Source: Thalassobius sp965218685 (GTDB lineage Bacteria > Pseudomonadota > Alphaproteobacteria > Rhodobacterales > Rhodobacteraceae). From it: a DNA stretch of 64,000 nt. The stretch lies in the NCBI RefSeq assembly GCF_965218685.1, contig NZ_OZ244657.1, forward strand, positions 2,418,001-2,482,000, given 5' to 3'. Position 1 is the stretch's first letter. Each line of letters opens with the position of its first letter. Below, piece after piece: positions 16,044 to 24,224 of this stretch. The notes beneath the pieces were generated by a model. The model was not told the DNA's origin and did no database searches. It was given only the letters and a program-made list of their open reading frames with translations. The position numbers and the translations under genes were made by a program.

Positions 16044-16811
16044 TCAGGCAGGTACCAGCGAGGGGTATTGATCCAGAATGTTCTGGAAAGGAATACCCTT
16101 GTCCCGCGCATCAAAATCATAGGTGATGGTCGCGCCATACAGCCCCGGATCAACCGGATCCCATCGGGGTTTATCGAAGACCAGCACGCGGTCGCCCAGC
16201 TTGAAGGCTTCCTCAAGATCGTGGCTGACCATAAAGACGGTCATGCCGGTTTCGGCCTTCAGCTCCATCAGGAAATCATGCATTTGCAGGCGCGTACCTG
16301 GGTCCAGTGCACCAAAGGGTTCATCCAGCAGCAACACTCGCGGCTTTGCTGTCAGGGCTTGACCGATAGCCAGTCGCTGCTGCATCCCGCCTGACAAGCT
16401 GGCTGGATATTGATCGGCCACATGGTTCAGGCCGATGCGGGCCAGCATCTGGTCGGCGCGTTCGTTCGCGGCCTTGCGCTTGGCACCGAACAACTTGCCC
16501 CAACCGGTGGCAAAGCCTTCGCCAGCAAGGATATTTTCGCGCACGGTCATATGTGGAAAGACCGAGTAGCGTTGAAACACCACCCCGCGTTCCAGTCCCG
16601 GCTCGCGTGCGGGTTCGCCGCCATCAATGCGGATGTCACCGCGCACAGGGGTTTCTTCGGCCAGCAACATGCGCAGAAAGGTGGATTTGCCGCAGCCCGA
16701 AGCGCCAACGATCGAGATGAATTCACCCTGGGCAATGTCCACGTTGACGCGCTCCAGGATCGAGCGGCCGCCATAGGCCTGCCAGACATTCGAGACGGAT
16801 ACGAAGCTCAT
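16044..16811 (-). CDS. NitT/TauT-type ABC transporter ATP-binding protein, guanidine operon
   Basis: A 255-residue ABC ATPase on the cytoplasmic side of the importer. Walker A GASGCGKST, the Q-loop, signature LSGGMQQR and Walker B VLLLDEPFGALD are all intact, and the C-terminus has an additional segment of about 40 residues. It is the third gene of the riboswitch operon, 25 bases after the permease. It most resembles SsuB/TauB/NrtD proteins and the ATPases of the family encoded near urea carboxylase. Confidence 0.9.
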   Translation of the reverse strand: MSFVSVSNVWQAYGGRSILERVNVDIAQGEFISIVGASGCGKSTFLRMLLAEETPVRGDIRIDGGEPAREPGLERGVVFQRYSVFPHMTVRENILAGEGFATGWGKLFGAKRKAANERADQMLARIGLNHVADQYPASLSGGMQQRLAIGQALTAKPRVLLLDEPFGALDPGTRLQMHDFLMELKAETGMTVFMVSHDLEEAFKLGDRVLVFDKPRWDPVDPGLYGATITYDFDARDKGIPFQNILDQYPSLVPA

Positions 16812-16836
16812 ATGCGGGCCTCCTTGTTCAAACGGG

Positions 16837-17649
16837 TCATAGGCCGGCCTCCATCCAGGGGAAGCTTTTGCGTGACAGGGTCTTCAGCGCCCAGTCGATG
16901 ACAAAGGCCAGAAGGGTGATCCAAATCACGTAGGTCAGAATCACATCCATCGCGAGATAGCGCCGCACCAGGAAGATGCGGTAGCCAAGCCCTACATTCG
17001 AGGCCACAGCCTCGGCCGCGATCAGGAACAGCCAGGCCGATCCCAGCGACAGGCGAACGTTCGAAATCAGGCGCGGCAGCACCTGAGGCAGCGCGACACG
17101 CAAAGCGATCACCGCGGTCGAGGCACCAAGGGTCTGCGCCTTGACGATCTGTTCGTGCGGGATGTCCAGAACACGTTGCGACAGGTCTCGCGTCATAAAT
17201 GGTGTGATGCCGATGACAATCAGCACGACCTTCGACACTTCGCCCAGGCCGAAAACGATGAACAGGATGGGCAGCAGCGCAAGGGGTGGAACCATGGACA
17301 GTACGGCTACGAAATCCGATAGGGTGCGCCGCGCATAGGGCAACAACCCGATCAGCATCCCCAGCACCAGCGATATAATGGCTGATATGGCGACACCCCC
17401 GATAAGGCGGGCCAGCGAAGCTCCGGTGTCTTTCCACAACAGGATGTCGCCGGATCGCTTGTCGGGTTGGGTGAACAGGCGGGCGGCCGTGTCGCGGATC
17501 GTGTCCAAAGCAGGCAGCAACTTGTCCTGCGGGTTGGCTTCGAGCCGGATATCCGATGCCACGGTATAGGCGATCAGTATGGCCACGAAGGGCAGGGCTG
17601 CCAATAACAGGCCCATGGGTCTTCCTGGTATGTGGTTGATCAGTCGCAT
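16837..17649 (-). CDS. NitT/TauT-type ABC transporter permease, guanidine operon
   Basis: A 270-residue inner-membrane protein with about six transmembrane helices and the cytoplasmic EAA-like loop (EQIVKAQTLGASTAVIALRV) that docks the ATPase. Helices are seen near residues 12-32, 80-102, 107-130, 133-150, 203-222 and 235-255. It lies between the binding-protein gene and the ATPase gene on one transcript. Homologues carry nitrate, taurine, bicarbonate or, in ykkC-linked operons, guanidine. Confidence 0.9.
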   Translation of the reverse strand: MRLINHIPGRPMGLLLAALPFVAILIAYTVASDIRLEANPQDKLLPALDTIRDTAARLFTQPDKRSGDILLWKDTGASLARLIGGVAISAIISLVLGMLIGLLPYARRTLSDFVAVLSMVPPLALLPILFIVFGLGEVSKVVLIVIGITPFMTRDLSQRVLDIPHEQIVKAQTLGASTAVIALRVALPQVLPRLISNVRLSLGSAWLFLIAAEAVASNVGLGYRIFLVRRYLAMDVILTYVIWITLLAFVIDWALKTLSRKSFPWMEAGL

Positions 17650-17715
17650 GATGCCCCCTGGGGTCCGGGTGGTCGGGCCGCCACAGCGACGGCCCGCTCA
17701 TGGTTTCATGGGTGC

Positions 17716-18780
17716 TTACAGCGCGCCGTCAGCGGCCATCTGCATATAGGTCGTGTCGAAGCGGAACTTGATATTGCCCGCATCACCGGTGGTCACACCG
17801 CCCGGATATTCAATGCCGACAAAATCAGCGCTGGGGGCGCCTTCACCCAGGATACCCTTGTCAAACAGGAACTCGGCCACGTTGGTCATGGTCGTGGGAA
17901 GCTCTGGGGCACTGGCCTGAGCCACAGCAGCAGCAGGATCAAAGAACATCTCGGTCGCGGCCAGCTGAGCCTTGTAGCCCGCCAAATCGGTGCCGGATGC
18001 TTCGGCCATGGCTGTCAGCGCGGCCTCGTCACCTGCGGCCATCAGGCTCATGACCTCGTACCAGGCACCGGCCACGGCCTTACCAAAGGCGGGGTTGTCA
18101 GCCAGCGTTTCGGTGTTCACGACCATCAGGTCCAGAATTTCGCCGGGGATCATCGAGCTGTCGAAGATGTTGTTGGCATCCGGGTTCGAGCCAAGGATCT
18201 CGCTGACAAGCGGGTTCCAGGTCACAACGGTTTCAACATCCGAGGTGGCATAGGCCGCGATCATGTCCGCGTCTGAGGTGTTGATTACCGCGTCCAGATC
18301 AGATTCCGACAATCCCACGGTGTCCAGGCCGCGCGCCAGCAGGTAGTGGCTGACCGACAGTTCAACCAGGTTCACCGGCTTGCCCTTCAGATCGGCCAGG
18401 CCGCCTTCGCCTTTCAGGATCACCGCGTCATTGCCGTTGGAATAGTCGCCCACGATCAGCGCGGTCGTGTCCACACCACCGCCCGACGGGATGGACAGCG
18501 TGTCCATGTTGGTGGCGGATACGCCGTCAAACTCGCCGGCGGTGTATTGGTTGATGGATTCCACGTAGTCGTTGATCTGAACGATATCGACCGTGATGCC
18601 GTATTTGTCGGCCCATTTGTCCATGATGCCGCTGTCCTCGAGGTATCCCCAAGGCATCCAGCCGACATAGATGGACCATGCCAGTTTGAATTCGGTTTTT
18701 TCCTCGGCCAGCGCCGGAGCAGCCGCACTCAGCATCCCGGCGGTAAGGGCGGCAGCGGATAGAAGGCTTTTCTTGATCAT
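17716..18780 (-). CDS. ABC transporter substrate-binding protein, probable guanidine binder
   Basis: A 354-residue periplasmic binding protein with a signal peptide (MIKKSLLSAAALTAGMLSAA..ALA). The mature part is an NMT1/THI5-like bilobal domain with the early segment FKLAWSIYVGWMPWGYLED. I recall this as the binding-protein family found in urea-carboxylase/ykkC regions and labelled putative urea transporter there; those loci are now linked to guanidine. The start at 18780 follows GGGGAA, about 95 bases after the riboswitch. It is the first gene of the operon and is richly expressed-type in codon use. Urea as ligand cannot be excluded. Confidence 0.87.
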   Translation of the reverse strand: MIKKSLLSAAALTAGMLSAAAPALAEEKTEFKLAWSIYVGWMPWGYLEDSGIMDKWADKYGITVDIVQINDYVESINQYTAGEFDGVSATNMDTLSIPSGGGVDTTALIVGDYSNGNDAVILKGEGGLADLKGKPVNLVELSVSHYLLARGLDTVGLSESDLDAVINTSDADMIAAYATSDVETVVTWNPLVSEILGSNPDANNIFDSSMIPGEILDLMVVNTETLADNPAFGKAVAGAWYEVMSLMAAGDEAALTAMAEASGTDLAGYKAQLAATEMFFDPAAAVAQASAPELPTTMTNVAEFLFDKGILGEGAPSADFVGIEYPGGVTTGDAGNIKFRFDTTYMQMAADGAL

Positions 18781-18797
18781 AACATTCCCCGTTGTGC

Positions 18798-18841
18798 GTC
18801 CCGCCGTTTTTCTTGGGTGGGTTTCGCTGCGCTGGCGGAAC
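18798..18841 (-). promoter_or_regulatory. Hairpin between riboswitch and first gene (possible expression platform)
   Basis: In the leader, GUUCCGCC and GGCGGGAC can pair over 8 bp (one G-U) around a 28-base loop, ending 8 bases before the Shine-Dalgarno region. No U tract follows, so an attenuator is not supported. Its 5' arm could also pair with the CGGCGGG of the riboswitch core. Whether it is the switching element is inference. Confidence 0.4.
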
Positions 18842-18875
18842 AAAGACGTATGGGCGCGGCCGAAACCTGCGCAGT

Positions 18876-18997
18876 AGTCTCCCGGGATTTTGGCCCGCCG
18901 TGTGCCCGAGCGGAATTTGCCGCCAAGGTGGCTCTTCTCGGACCAGACCTGTCATTCAAGGGAGGGAGAGAATGACAGCGGAACCCTAAGCGCCCTG
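18876..18997 (-). promoter_or_regulatory. ykkC / guanidine-I riboswitch
   Basis: Read on the minus strand, the leader holds, in order and spacing, the conserved segments of the ykkC motif: UUAGGGUUCCG, a perfect 9-bp helix CUGUCAUUC/GAAUGACAG (18970-18978 with 18949-18957), UCUGGUCCGAGA, a second helix region, ACACGGCGGG, and AAAAUCCCGGGAGA. These match the known guanidine-I aptamer consensus (CUAGGGUUCCG, CUGGUCCGAGAG, ACACGGCGGG, CCCGGGAGA). Guanidine-I aptamers switch genes on when guanidinium binds. It heads the importer-ureohydrolase operon and ends about 95 bases before the first start codon. Confidence 0.93.
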
Positions 18998-19000
18998 CAC

Positions 19001-19209
19001 CTTCATCGAAGGCGATAGGGTGGGGTTGAGTCAAAATTGAGGGGGGTGGTTTTGGGTGCTAGACGCGGAATGCCCAATAAATCAGCGCAATTATTTGCAT
19101 TTCGGGCGCAAAACGGGCGCGGCCATGCTGCGGCGCGGCGATTTCTGGGTGGTTTGGGGGTGCTTGCGTACAGCCATGAGGTGTTCCGCCGAAGCGCCAT
19201 TCAGAAAAA
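19001..19209. other. Non-coding stretch between the riboswitch and the guaA terminator
   Basis: I see no gene here. On the minus strand TTGACT at 19029-19034 could be the -35 of the guanidine operon, but the region 17 bases downstream (CTTCGA) is a poor -10, so the promoter is not settled. Confidence 0.4.
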
Positions 19210-19238
19210 CGCCCCGCTGGATCGTGTCCGGCGGGGCG
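19210..19238 (-). terminator. Rho-independent terminator of guaA
   Basis: Perfect 8-bp stem CGCCCCGC / GCGGGGCG around a 13-base loop, followed on the minus strand by a T5 run; it lies 9 bases past the guaA stop. Confidence 0.82.
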
Positions 19239-19247
19239 AGAAATGGA

Positions 19248-20813
19248 CTATTCCAGCTCGATCGTGCCAGGCGGTTTCGAGGTGCAATCATAGAAGACGC
19301 GGTTCACACCCTTCACCTCGTTGATGATCCGGGTCGAGGTTTCGCCCAGGAATTCATGCGTGAACGGGTAGTAATCTGCGGTCATCCCATCCACGGACGT
19401 CACCGCCCGCAGCGCCACGGCATAGTCATAGGTCCGACCGTCGCCCATCACACCCACGGTGCGCATCGGCAGGATCGCGGCAAACGCTTGCCAGATGTCA
19501 TCATAAAGGCCGTGCTTGCGGATCTGGTCGATATAGACGGCGTCTGCTTTGCGCAGGATCTCCAGCTTGTCGCGGGTGATCTCGCCGGGGCAGCGGATCG
19601 CCAGGCCCGGCCCGGGGAAGGGGTGACGACCGATAAAGCTGGCCGGCAGACCCAGCTCGTGACCCAGTGCGCGGACCTCGTCCTTGAACAGCTCGCGCAG
19701 GGGCTCGACCAGTTTCAAACCCATTTTTTCCGGCAGACCGCCCACATTGTGGTGCGATTTGATGGTGACCGAAGGGCCGCCGCTGAACGAGACCGATTCA
19801 ATAACGTCCGGATACAGGGTGCCCTGTGCCAGGAATTCGGCGCCTTCGATTCCGTCTGCGTATTTCTGGAATACGTCGATGAACAGTTTGCCAATGATTT
19901 TGCGTTTTGTTTCCGGATCGGAAACGCCTTTCAGCTCGCCCAGGAACAGGTCGCTTTCGTCGGCATGGATCAGGTTCAGGTTATAATTGTCGCGGAACAT
20001 CGAGACGACCTGCTCGGCCTCGTTCAGACGCAAAAGACCATGATCCACAAACACACAGGTCAGCTGATCGCCGATGGCCTCGTGCAGCAGGATGCCGGTG
20101 ACCGAGCTGTCCACGCCACCAGACAGGGCACAGATGACTTGTTTGTCGCCCACCTGTTCGCGGATTTTCGCGATCATTTCCTCGCGGTAAGCACCCATGG
20201 TCCAATCGCCGCTGAAGCCCGCCAGTTTGACGAAATTCTCGTACAGCGTGGCGCCGTTCGGGGTGTGGTGCACCTCGGGGTGGAACTGCACGGCAAAAAA
20301 GTTGCGGCTGAGGTCCGCGGTGATGGCAAACGGAGCGCCAGGCGAGGTGCCAAAGACCTCAAAGCCGGGGGCAATCTCGGCCACGTGGTCGCCGTGGGAC
20401 ATCCAGACCTGCTCTTGCCCTTCCAGGAACCAGCCAGTCAGGAAATCGGGATGCGTCGCCTTGGGCGTCACGTAAGCGCGGCCAAATTCGGCAGTGGCGT
20501 GTTCACCTGCTTCGACGCGGCCGCCCAGATCATGCATCATCACCTGCTGACCATAGCAGATGCCCAGGATCGGCACACCAAGATCATAGGCCGATTTCGG
20601 CGGACGGGGCGATCCCTCGCGCATCACCGAATCCGGGCCACCCGAAAAGATGATGGCCTTGGGCGCAAATTCGGCCAGGAACGCGTCGGTGACGTTCTGG
20701 TAGGGGTGGATTTCGCAATAGACGCTCAGCTCGCGCAGGCGACGCGCAATCAGCTGCGTGACCTGGCTGCCAAAGTCGATGATGAGAAGGCGGTCATGGG
20801 TGTCTTGGGTCAT
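19248..20813 (-). CDS. guaA: GMP synthase (glutamine-hydrolysing)
   Basis: A 521-residue cytoplasmic enzyme converting XMP to GMP. The N-terminal class I glutamine amidotransferase domain (about 8-200) has the nucleophile motif LGICYGQQ and the FHPEVHHTP His/Glu pair; the ATP-pyrophosphatase domain follows with the P-loop SGGVDSSV, and the C-terminal dimerisation domain ends KPPGTIELE. Length is standard. It is monocistronic, with a terminator. guaB lies about 34 kb away in this window, so the two GMP-branch genes are not linked. Confidence 0.97.
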   Translation of the reverse strand: MTQDTHDRLLIIDFGSQVTQLIARRLRELSVYCEIHPYQNVTDAFLAEFAPKAIIFSGGPDSVMREGSPRPPKSAYDLGVPILGICYGQQVMMHDLGGRVEAGEHATAEFGRAYVTPKATHPDFLTGWFLEGQEQVWMSHGDHVAEIAPGFEVFGTSPGAPFAITADLSRNFFAVQFHPEVHHTPNGATLYENFVKLAGFSGDWTMGAYREEMIAKIREQVGDKQVICALSGGVDSSVTGILLHEAIGDQLTCVFVDHGLLRLNEAEQVVSMFRDNYNLNLIHADESDLFLGELKGVSDPETKRKIIGKLFIDVFQKYADGIEGAEFLAQGTLYPDVIESVSFSGGPSVTIKSHHNVGGLPEKMGLKLVEPLRELFKDEVRALGHELGLPASFIGRHPFPGPGLAIRCPGEITRDKLEILRKADAVYIDQIRKHGLYDDIWQAFAAILPMRTVGVMGDGRTYDYAVALRAVTSVDGMTADYYPFTHEFLGETSTRIINEVKGVNRVFYDCTSKPPGTIELE

Positions 20814-20984
20814 GTACGCCCAATAAGGCGGCTTGAATGCCCGTGCAAGAGGGCGCGGCGCGACAAAGCGGGCCTTAGCCGGGGCAGAGGTCGTTTTTGC
20901 GCCTCAAAGGCCGCATTCCTTCCAAGCTAAGCCTTGGAACGGGCTTAAAACTGAGAACAACCAACACTCCGGGGAGAATCAGGA

Positions 20985-22526
20985 ATGAGCGAACAGGCCG
21001 GGCGCAGACGGCGCGGGGGCGGCGGCGCCGCAAGACGGGCAGCACGTACGGCGGTGTCCTTTGAGACCGCACAGTACATCCAACGCAACATCCCCAACCT
21101 GGAGGTGCTGAACGACGAAGCGCTTGAGATTATCGAGCACAACGCCGAAACCGTACTGGAAGAAATCGGCGTGAACTTTGTCAACAACCCTGCGGCGCTG
21201 GACCTGCTGCGCGACGCTGGCGCGATGATCGAGGGCGAGCGGGTCCGATTTCCCCGCGGCTTGGCGCGTCAGCTGTGCCAGACCGCCCCCGGTCAGTTCA
21301 CGCAACATGCGCGCAATCCCGAACGCTCGGTCGTGATCGGGGATGGCAGCCTGGTGCTGGCGCCAGTCTATGGCCCGCCTTTCGTGCATGATGCAGCAGG
21401 TGGTCGGCGCTATGCCACGATCGAGGATTTTCGCAACTTCGTGAAACTGGGCTACATGTCCAAGTGGCTGCACCATTCGGGCGGCACGGTTTGCGAGCCG
21501 ACTGATGTTGCGGTGAATAAACGCCACCTGGACATGATCCACGCCCATATGACCCTGTCGGACAAACCCTTCATGGGCTCTGTCACCGAGCCCAGCCGCG
21601 CGCAGGATTCAGTGGATATGTGCGAAATTCTGTTCGGTAAGGACTTCATCCAGCAGAACACTGTGATGACTTCGCTGATCAACATTAACTCGCCGTTGAC
21701 GTTTGATGACGTAATGATGGGCAGCCTTGAGGTTTACGCGCGCAACAATCAGGCCTGTATTATCAGCCCGTTCATCGTGGGTGGAGCGATGTCGCCTGTT
21801 TCTGTCGTGGGGACGCTGACGCAGGTGCTGGCCGAGACAATGGCCGGCGTTGCCTATTCACAGCTGATCCGCAAAGGCGCGCCGGTGATCATGGGGGCAT
21901 TTGTCACCTCGATCGACATGAACTCGGGGGCGCCTACGTTCGGTACGCCCGAGGCTGCGCAAGTCACCTATGGTGCAGGGCAACTGGCGCGGCGTCTGGG
22001 GCTACCGTACCGGTCTTCGGGCGGCTTCACCGGATCGAAACTGCCGGATGCGCAAGCGGGCTATGAAAGCGCCAATTCACTGAACATGGGGCTGTTGTCA
22101 GGCGTGAACTTCATGCTGCACGCCTGCGGTTGGCTTGAAGGCGGGTTGGTGTCGTCCTACGAAAAATTCGTGATGGATGCCGATCAGCTGGGCGCGCTGC
22201 ACAAGATGGCCGCTGGCATCAGTGCGGACGATAACGCTCAGGCGCTGGACGCGATCCGCGAGGTCGGGCCGGGCGGGCATTATCTGGGCTGCGCGCATAC
22301 CCAGGCGAATTTTCAGACGGCATTCTGGCGCTCGGATGTGCTGGATTACAAACCGTTCGAGACCTGGGCCGAGGAAGGCTCGCGCGATACGATGGCATTG
22401 GCATCCGCGCGGGTTCAGAAGATGCTGGCGGACTTTGTAGCGCCCGCCATAGATCCCGCAGTGGCCGAGGAACTGGCCGCTTACGTGGCCAGCAAAAAAG
22501 CCTCGATGCCCGACGCGTTCAGTTGA
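20985..22526 (+). CDS. Trimethylamine methyltransferase (MttB) family protein, non-pyrrolysine
   Basis: A 513-residue cytoplasmic protein of the MttB superfamily, which moves methyl groups from methylated amines or betaines to a corrinoid protein. There is no in-frame UAG, so it belongs to the non-pyrrolysine branch, whose best known member MtgB demethylates glycine betaine. The N-terminus has an unusual arginine/glycine patch (GRRRRGGGGAARRAAR, residues 6-21) ahead of the TIM-barrel. No corrinoid protein gene is adjacent, but a putative corrinoid-activation protein with an Arg tail is encoded at 50909-52942. The actual substrate is unknown; betaines and proline betaine are candidates. The gene ends 8 bases inside the convergent DUF6477 gene. 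Confidence 0.88.
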   Translation: MSEQAGRRRRGGGGAARRAARTAVSFETAQYIQRNIPNLEVLNDEALEIIEHNAETVLEEIGVNFVNNPAALDLLRDAGAMIEGERVRFPRGLARQLCQTAPGQFTQHARNPERSVVIGDGSLVLAPVYGPPFVHDAAGGRRYATIEDFRNFVKLGYMSKWLHHSGGTVCEPTDVAVNKRHLDMIHAHMTLSDKPFMGSVTEPSRAQDSVDMCEILFGKDFIQQNTVMTSLININSPLTFDDVMMGSLEVYARNNQACIISPFIVGGAMSPVSVVGTLTQVLAETMAGVAYSQLIRKGAPVIMGAFVTSIDMNSGAPTFGTPEAAQVTYGAGQLARRLGLPYRSSGGFTGSKLPDAQAGYESANSLNMGLLSGVNFMLHACGWLEGGLVSSYEKFVMDADQLGALHKMAAGISADDNAQALDAIREVGPGGHYLGCAHTQANFQTAFWRSDVLDYKPFETWAEEGSRDTMALASARVQKMLADFVAPAIDPAVAEELAAYVASKKASMPDAFS

Positions 22527-22815
22527 TGGCTTGGGTCGAGGCGCGCAGCAGTTGCGCCTCTCCCATCACTGCGATCAACAATTCGACATGCTGAGCGGGC
22601 GAGTAGTCGGCCGCCTTTTGGCGCCGAAGATCGTCTGCCTCCATTTCAAGATTGATCAGCTCTGACAGCGCTGCCGCCGATCGCGGCAGACGCGAGGTTT
22701 CCAGGATACGTGGCAGATGAATGTCGCGCCGATATTCGGCGATTCCATAGCGCGCGGCCCGGATCAGCAGGCGGGGGCGGTGCAGGGTGCTCAGGAAGCT
22801 CAACAAATCCATCAT
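22519..22815 (-). CDS. DUF6477-like small protein
   Basis: A 98-residue soluble protein with helical, Arg/Leu-rich sequence (MMDLLSFLSTLHRPRLLIRAA..., then ALSELINLEMEADDLRRQK). I recall this type as DUF6477, found in Rhodobacterales with no function assigned. The start at 22815 follows GGAG. The gene overlaps the 3' end of the convergent methyltransferase gene by 8 bases and is divergent from the DUF6456 gene, which suggests a shared intergenic control region. Confidence 0.68.
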   Translation of the reverse strand: MMDLLSFLSTLHRPRLLIRAARYGIAEYRRDIHLPRILETSRLPRSAAALSELINLEMEADDLRRQKAADYSPAQHVELLIAVMGEAQLLRASTQAIN

Positions 22816-23049
22816 GTCAGGGTCTCCGATTACGAGGTTCACCGACACGATGACACATCCTAGGGTAGTGTTGCGTGATGGCGAAAACTACCGAACGCAG
22901 CCCGATTTAAATGTTTACGAAATGGAAACAAAGATTGTCAGAACGTTTAATGTTAACCAAAGGGTAACAAACCCGCGCTTAGGTTGCGAACGATCTGGGG
23001 ATATTGCGTGGATAACCCGGTCAACTACTGTGACCTTCAGGGAGCTGAC

Positions 23050-24177
23050 ATGTCGAATGCAATCGCGATGCAAGCAAGTACCGGTCCTGTGCCGGAGTGG
23101 GTGCCAGACAGTGCGGTACGCTATCTTGCCCATACCGAGGCCGGATTAACCATCCGGGCCATCGCGCGCGAGGCTGGATGTCATGCCTCGACTGTCTTGC
23201 GGCAGATCCGCAAGCTGGAGTGCCGACGAGAAGATCTTTTGGTTGACGAAGCCCTCTTGCGCCTGAGCAAAACTCATTTTCAGGCGCCAAGATCGACCTC
23301 AGAGACCAAGAAACCGGAGCCTGACACCATGAGCGTCCCAGAAAATTCCCTTCCCCTGGTAGAGACCGAGGCCTTCGAAAAAGAGGCCGCCCGCATCCTG
23401 CGGCGCCTGAGCGAAACAGGCGCGGTGCTGGCCGTGGCCCAGGAAATGGAAAAAGCCGTAGTCGTGCGGGAAAACGACAGCGGCACCACCACGCGCACCG
23501 CCGTGGTCGATCGCCAGGTGGCCCAGGCCATGGCGCTGAAAGACTGGATCACCTGCGGTGCACCGGGGCGGATTTCGCGCTATTGCATCACCTCGATGGG
23601 GCGGGCGGCACTGGCCTCGCTTTTGGCCAAACGCGAGAATTCCGCCCAGCCGGGCTTTGCCGAGGCGCAGGCCGGGTTTGCCGGTGTCGAACAAATTTCC
23701 GTCGGGGGCGGGCGCGTTCGTACCACGGGGCGCAGCCGCTATTCGGCGCCGGATTCCCCGCTGACCCTGCTGGCGCGTCGAAAGGACAAGGAGGGTAAGC
23801 CGTTCCTGAGCGACGATCTGGTCGCAGCGGGTGAACGTCTGCGCGAGGATTTCGAGCTGTCCCAGATCGAACCCGGTGTGACCCAGAATTGGGATCATTT
23901 CCTCAGCGGCCCTTCTGGCGGCAGTTTTGGCAGTTCCGAGATGGGCATCACCGGCCCGTCCGCAGCCCGCGCGCGCATGGCATCGGCGCTGCGGGATCTT
24001 GGTCCGGGGCTGGGCGATGTGGCGCTGCGGTGCTGCTGCTATCTGGAAGGGCTGGAAACTGCTGAAAGACGCATGGGCTGGTCCGCGCGTTCAGGCAAGA
24101 TTGTACTGAGGATCGCGCTGCAACGGTTGAAGCGCCACTATGAATCGCAAGGCAGCGCCGCGCAGATGATCGGTTGA
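23050..24177 (+). CDS. DUF6456 domain-containing helix-turn-helix protein
   Basis: A 375-residue protein. The N-terminal 60 residues contain a helix-turn-helix (about 30-55: AHTEAGLTIRAIAREAGCHA, STVLRQIRKLE). The central part is variable, and the C-terminal region (about 265-370, with GLGDVALRCCCYLEGLETAE and VLRIALQRLKRHY) corresponds to what I recall as DUF6456. It is probably a DNA-binding regulator. The start at 23050 follows GGAG; the leader contains TTAACCAA, reminiscent of a CtrA half-site. It is divergent from the DUF6477-like gene and 47 bases upstream of oxyR. Confidence 0.7.
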   Translation: MSNAIAMQASTGPVPEWVPDSAVRYLAHTEAGLTIRAIAREAGCHASTVLRQIRKLECRREDLLVDEALLRLSKTHFQAPRSTSETKKPEPDTMSVPENSLPLVETEAFEKEAARILRRLSETGAVLAVAQEMEKAVVVRENDSGTTTRTAVVDRQVAQAMALKDWITCGAPGRISRYCITSMGRAALASLLAKRENSAQPGFAEAQAGFAGVEQISVGGGRVRTTGRSRYSAPDSPLTLLARRKDKEGKPFLSDDLVAAGERLREDFELSQIEPGVTQNWDHFLSGPSGGSFGSSEMGITGPSAARARMASALRDLGPGLGDVALRCCCYLEGLETAERRMGWSARSGKIVLRIALQRLKRHYESQGSAAQMIG

Positions 24178-24224
24178 GAATAAGCTGATCTTGTAGTCAT
24201 TCGCCCAAATGATAGGGTGCACTT

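Noticed and set aside
14056..18997. HypA/HypB-like chaperone genes inside the guanidine operon
   Set aside because: None is encoded here; the His-rich protein has neither GTPase motifs nor a CxxC zinc finger.
19056..20930. Long plus-strand reading frame (over 600 codons) opposite guaA
   Set aside because: guaA on the minus strand has intact motifs along its length. The opposite frame is a product of high GC and codon bias and shows no domain.
20985..22526. Pyrrolysine-coding amber codon in the MttB-family gene
   Set aside because: No in-frame TAG occurs; it is a non-pyrrolysine homologue.
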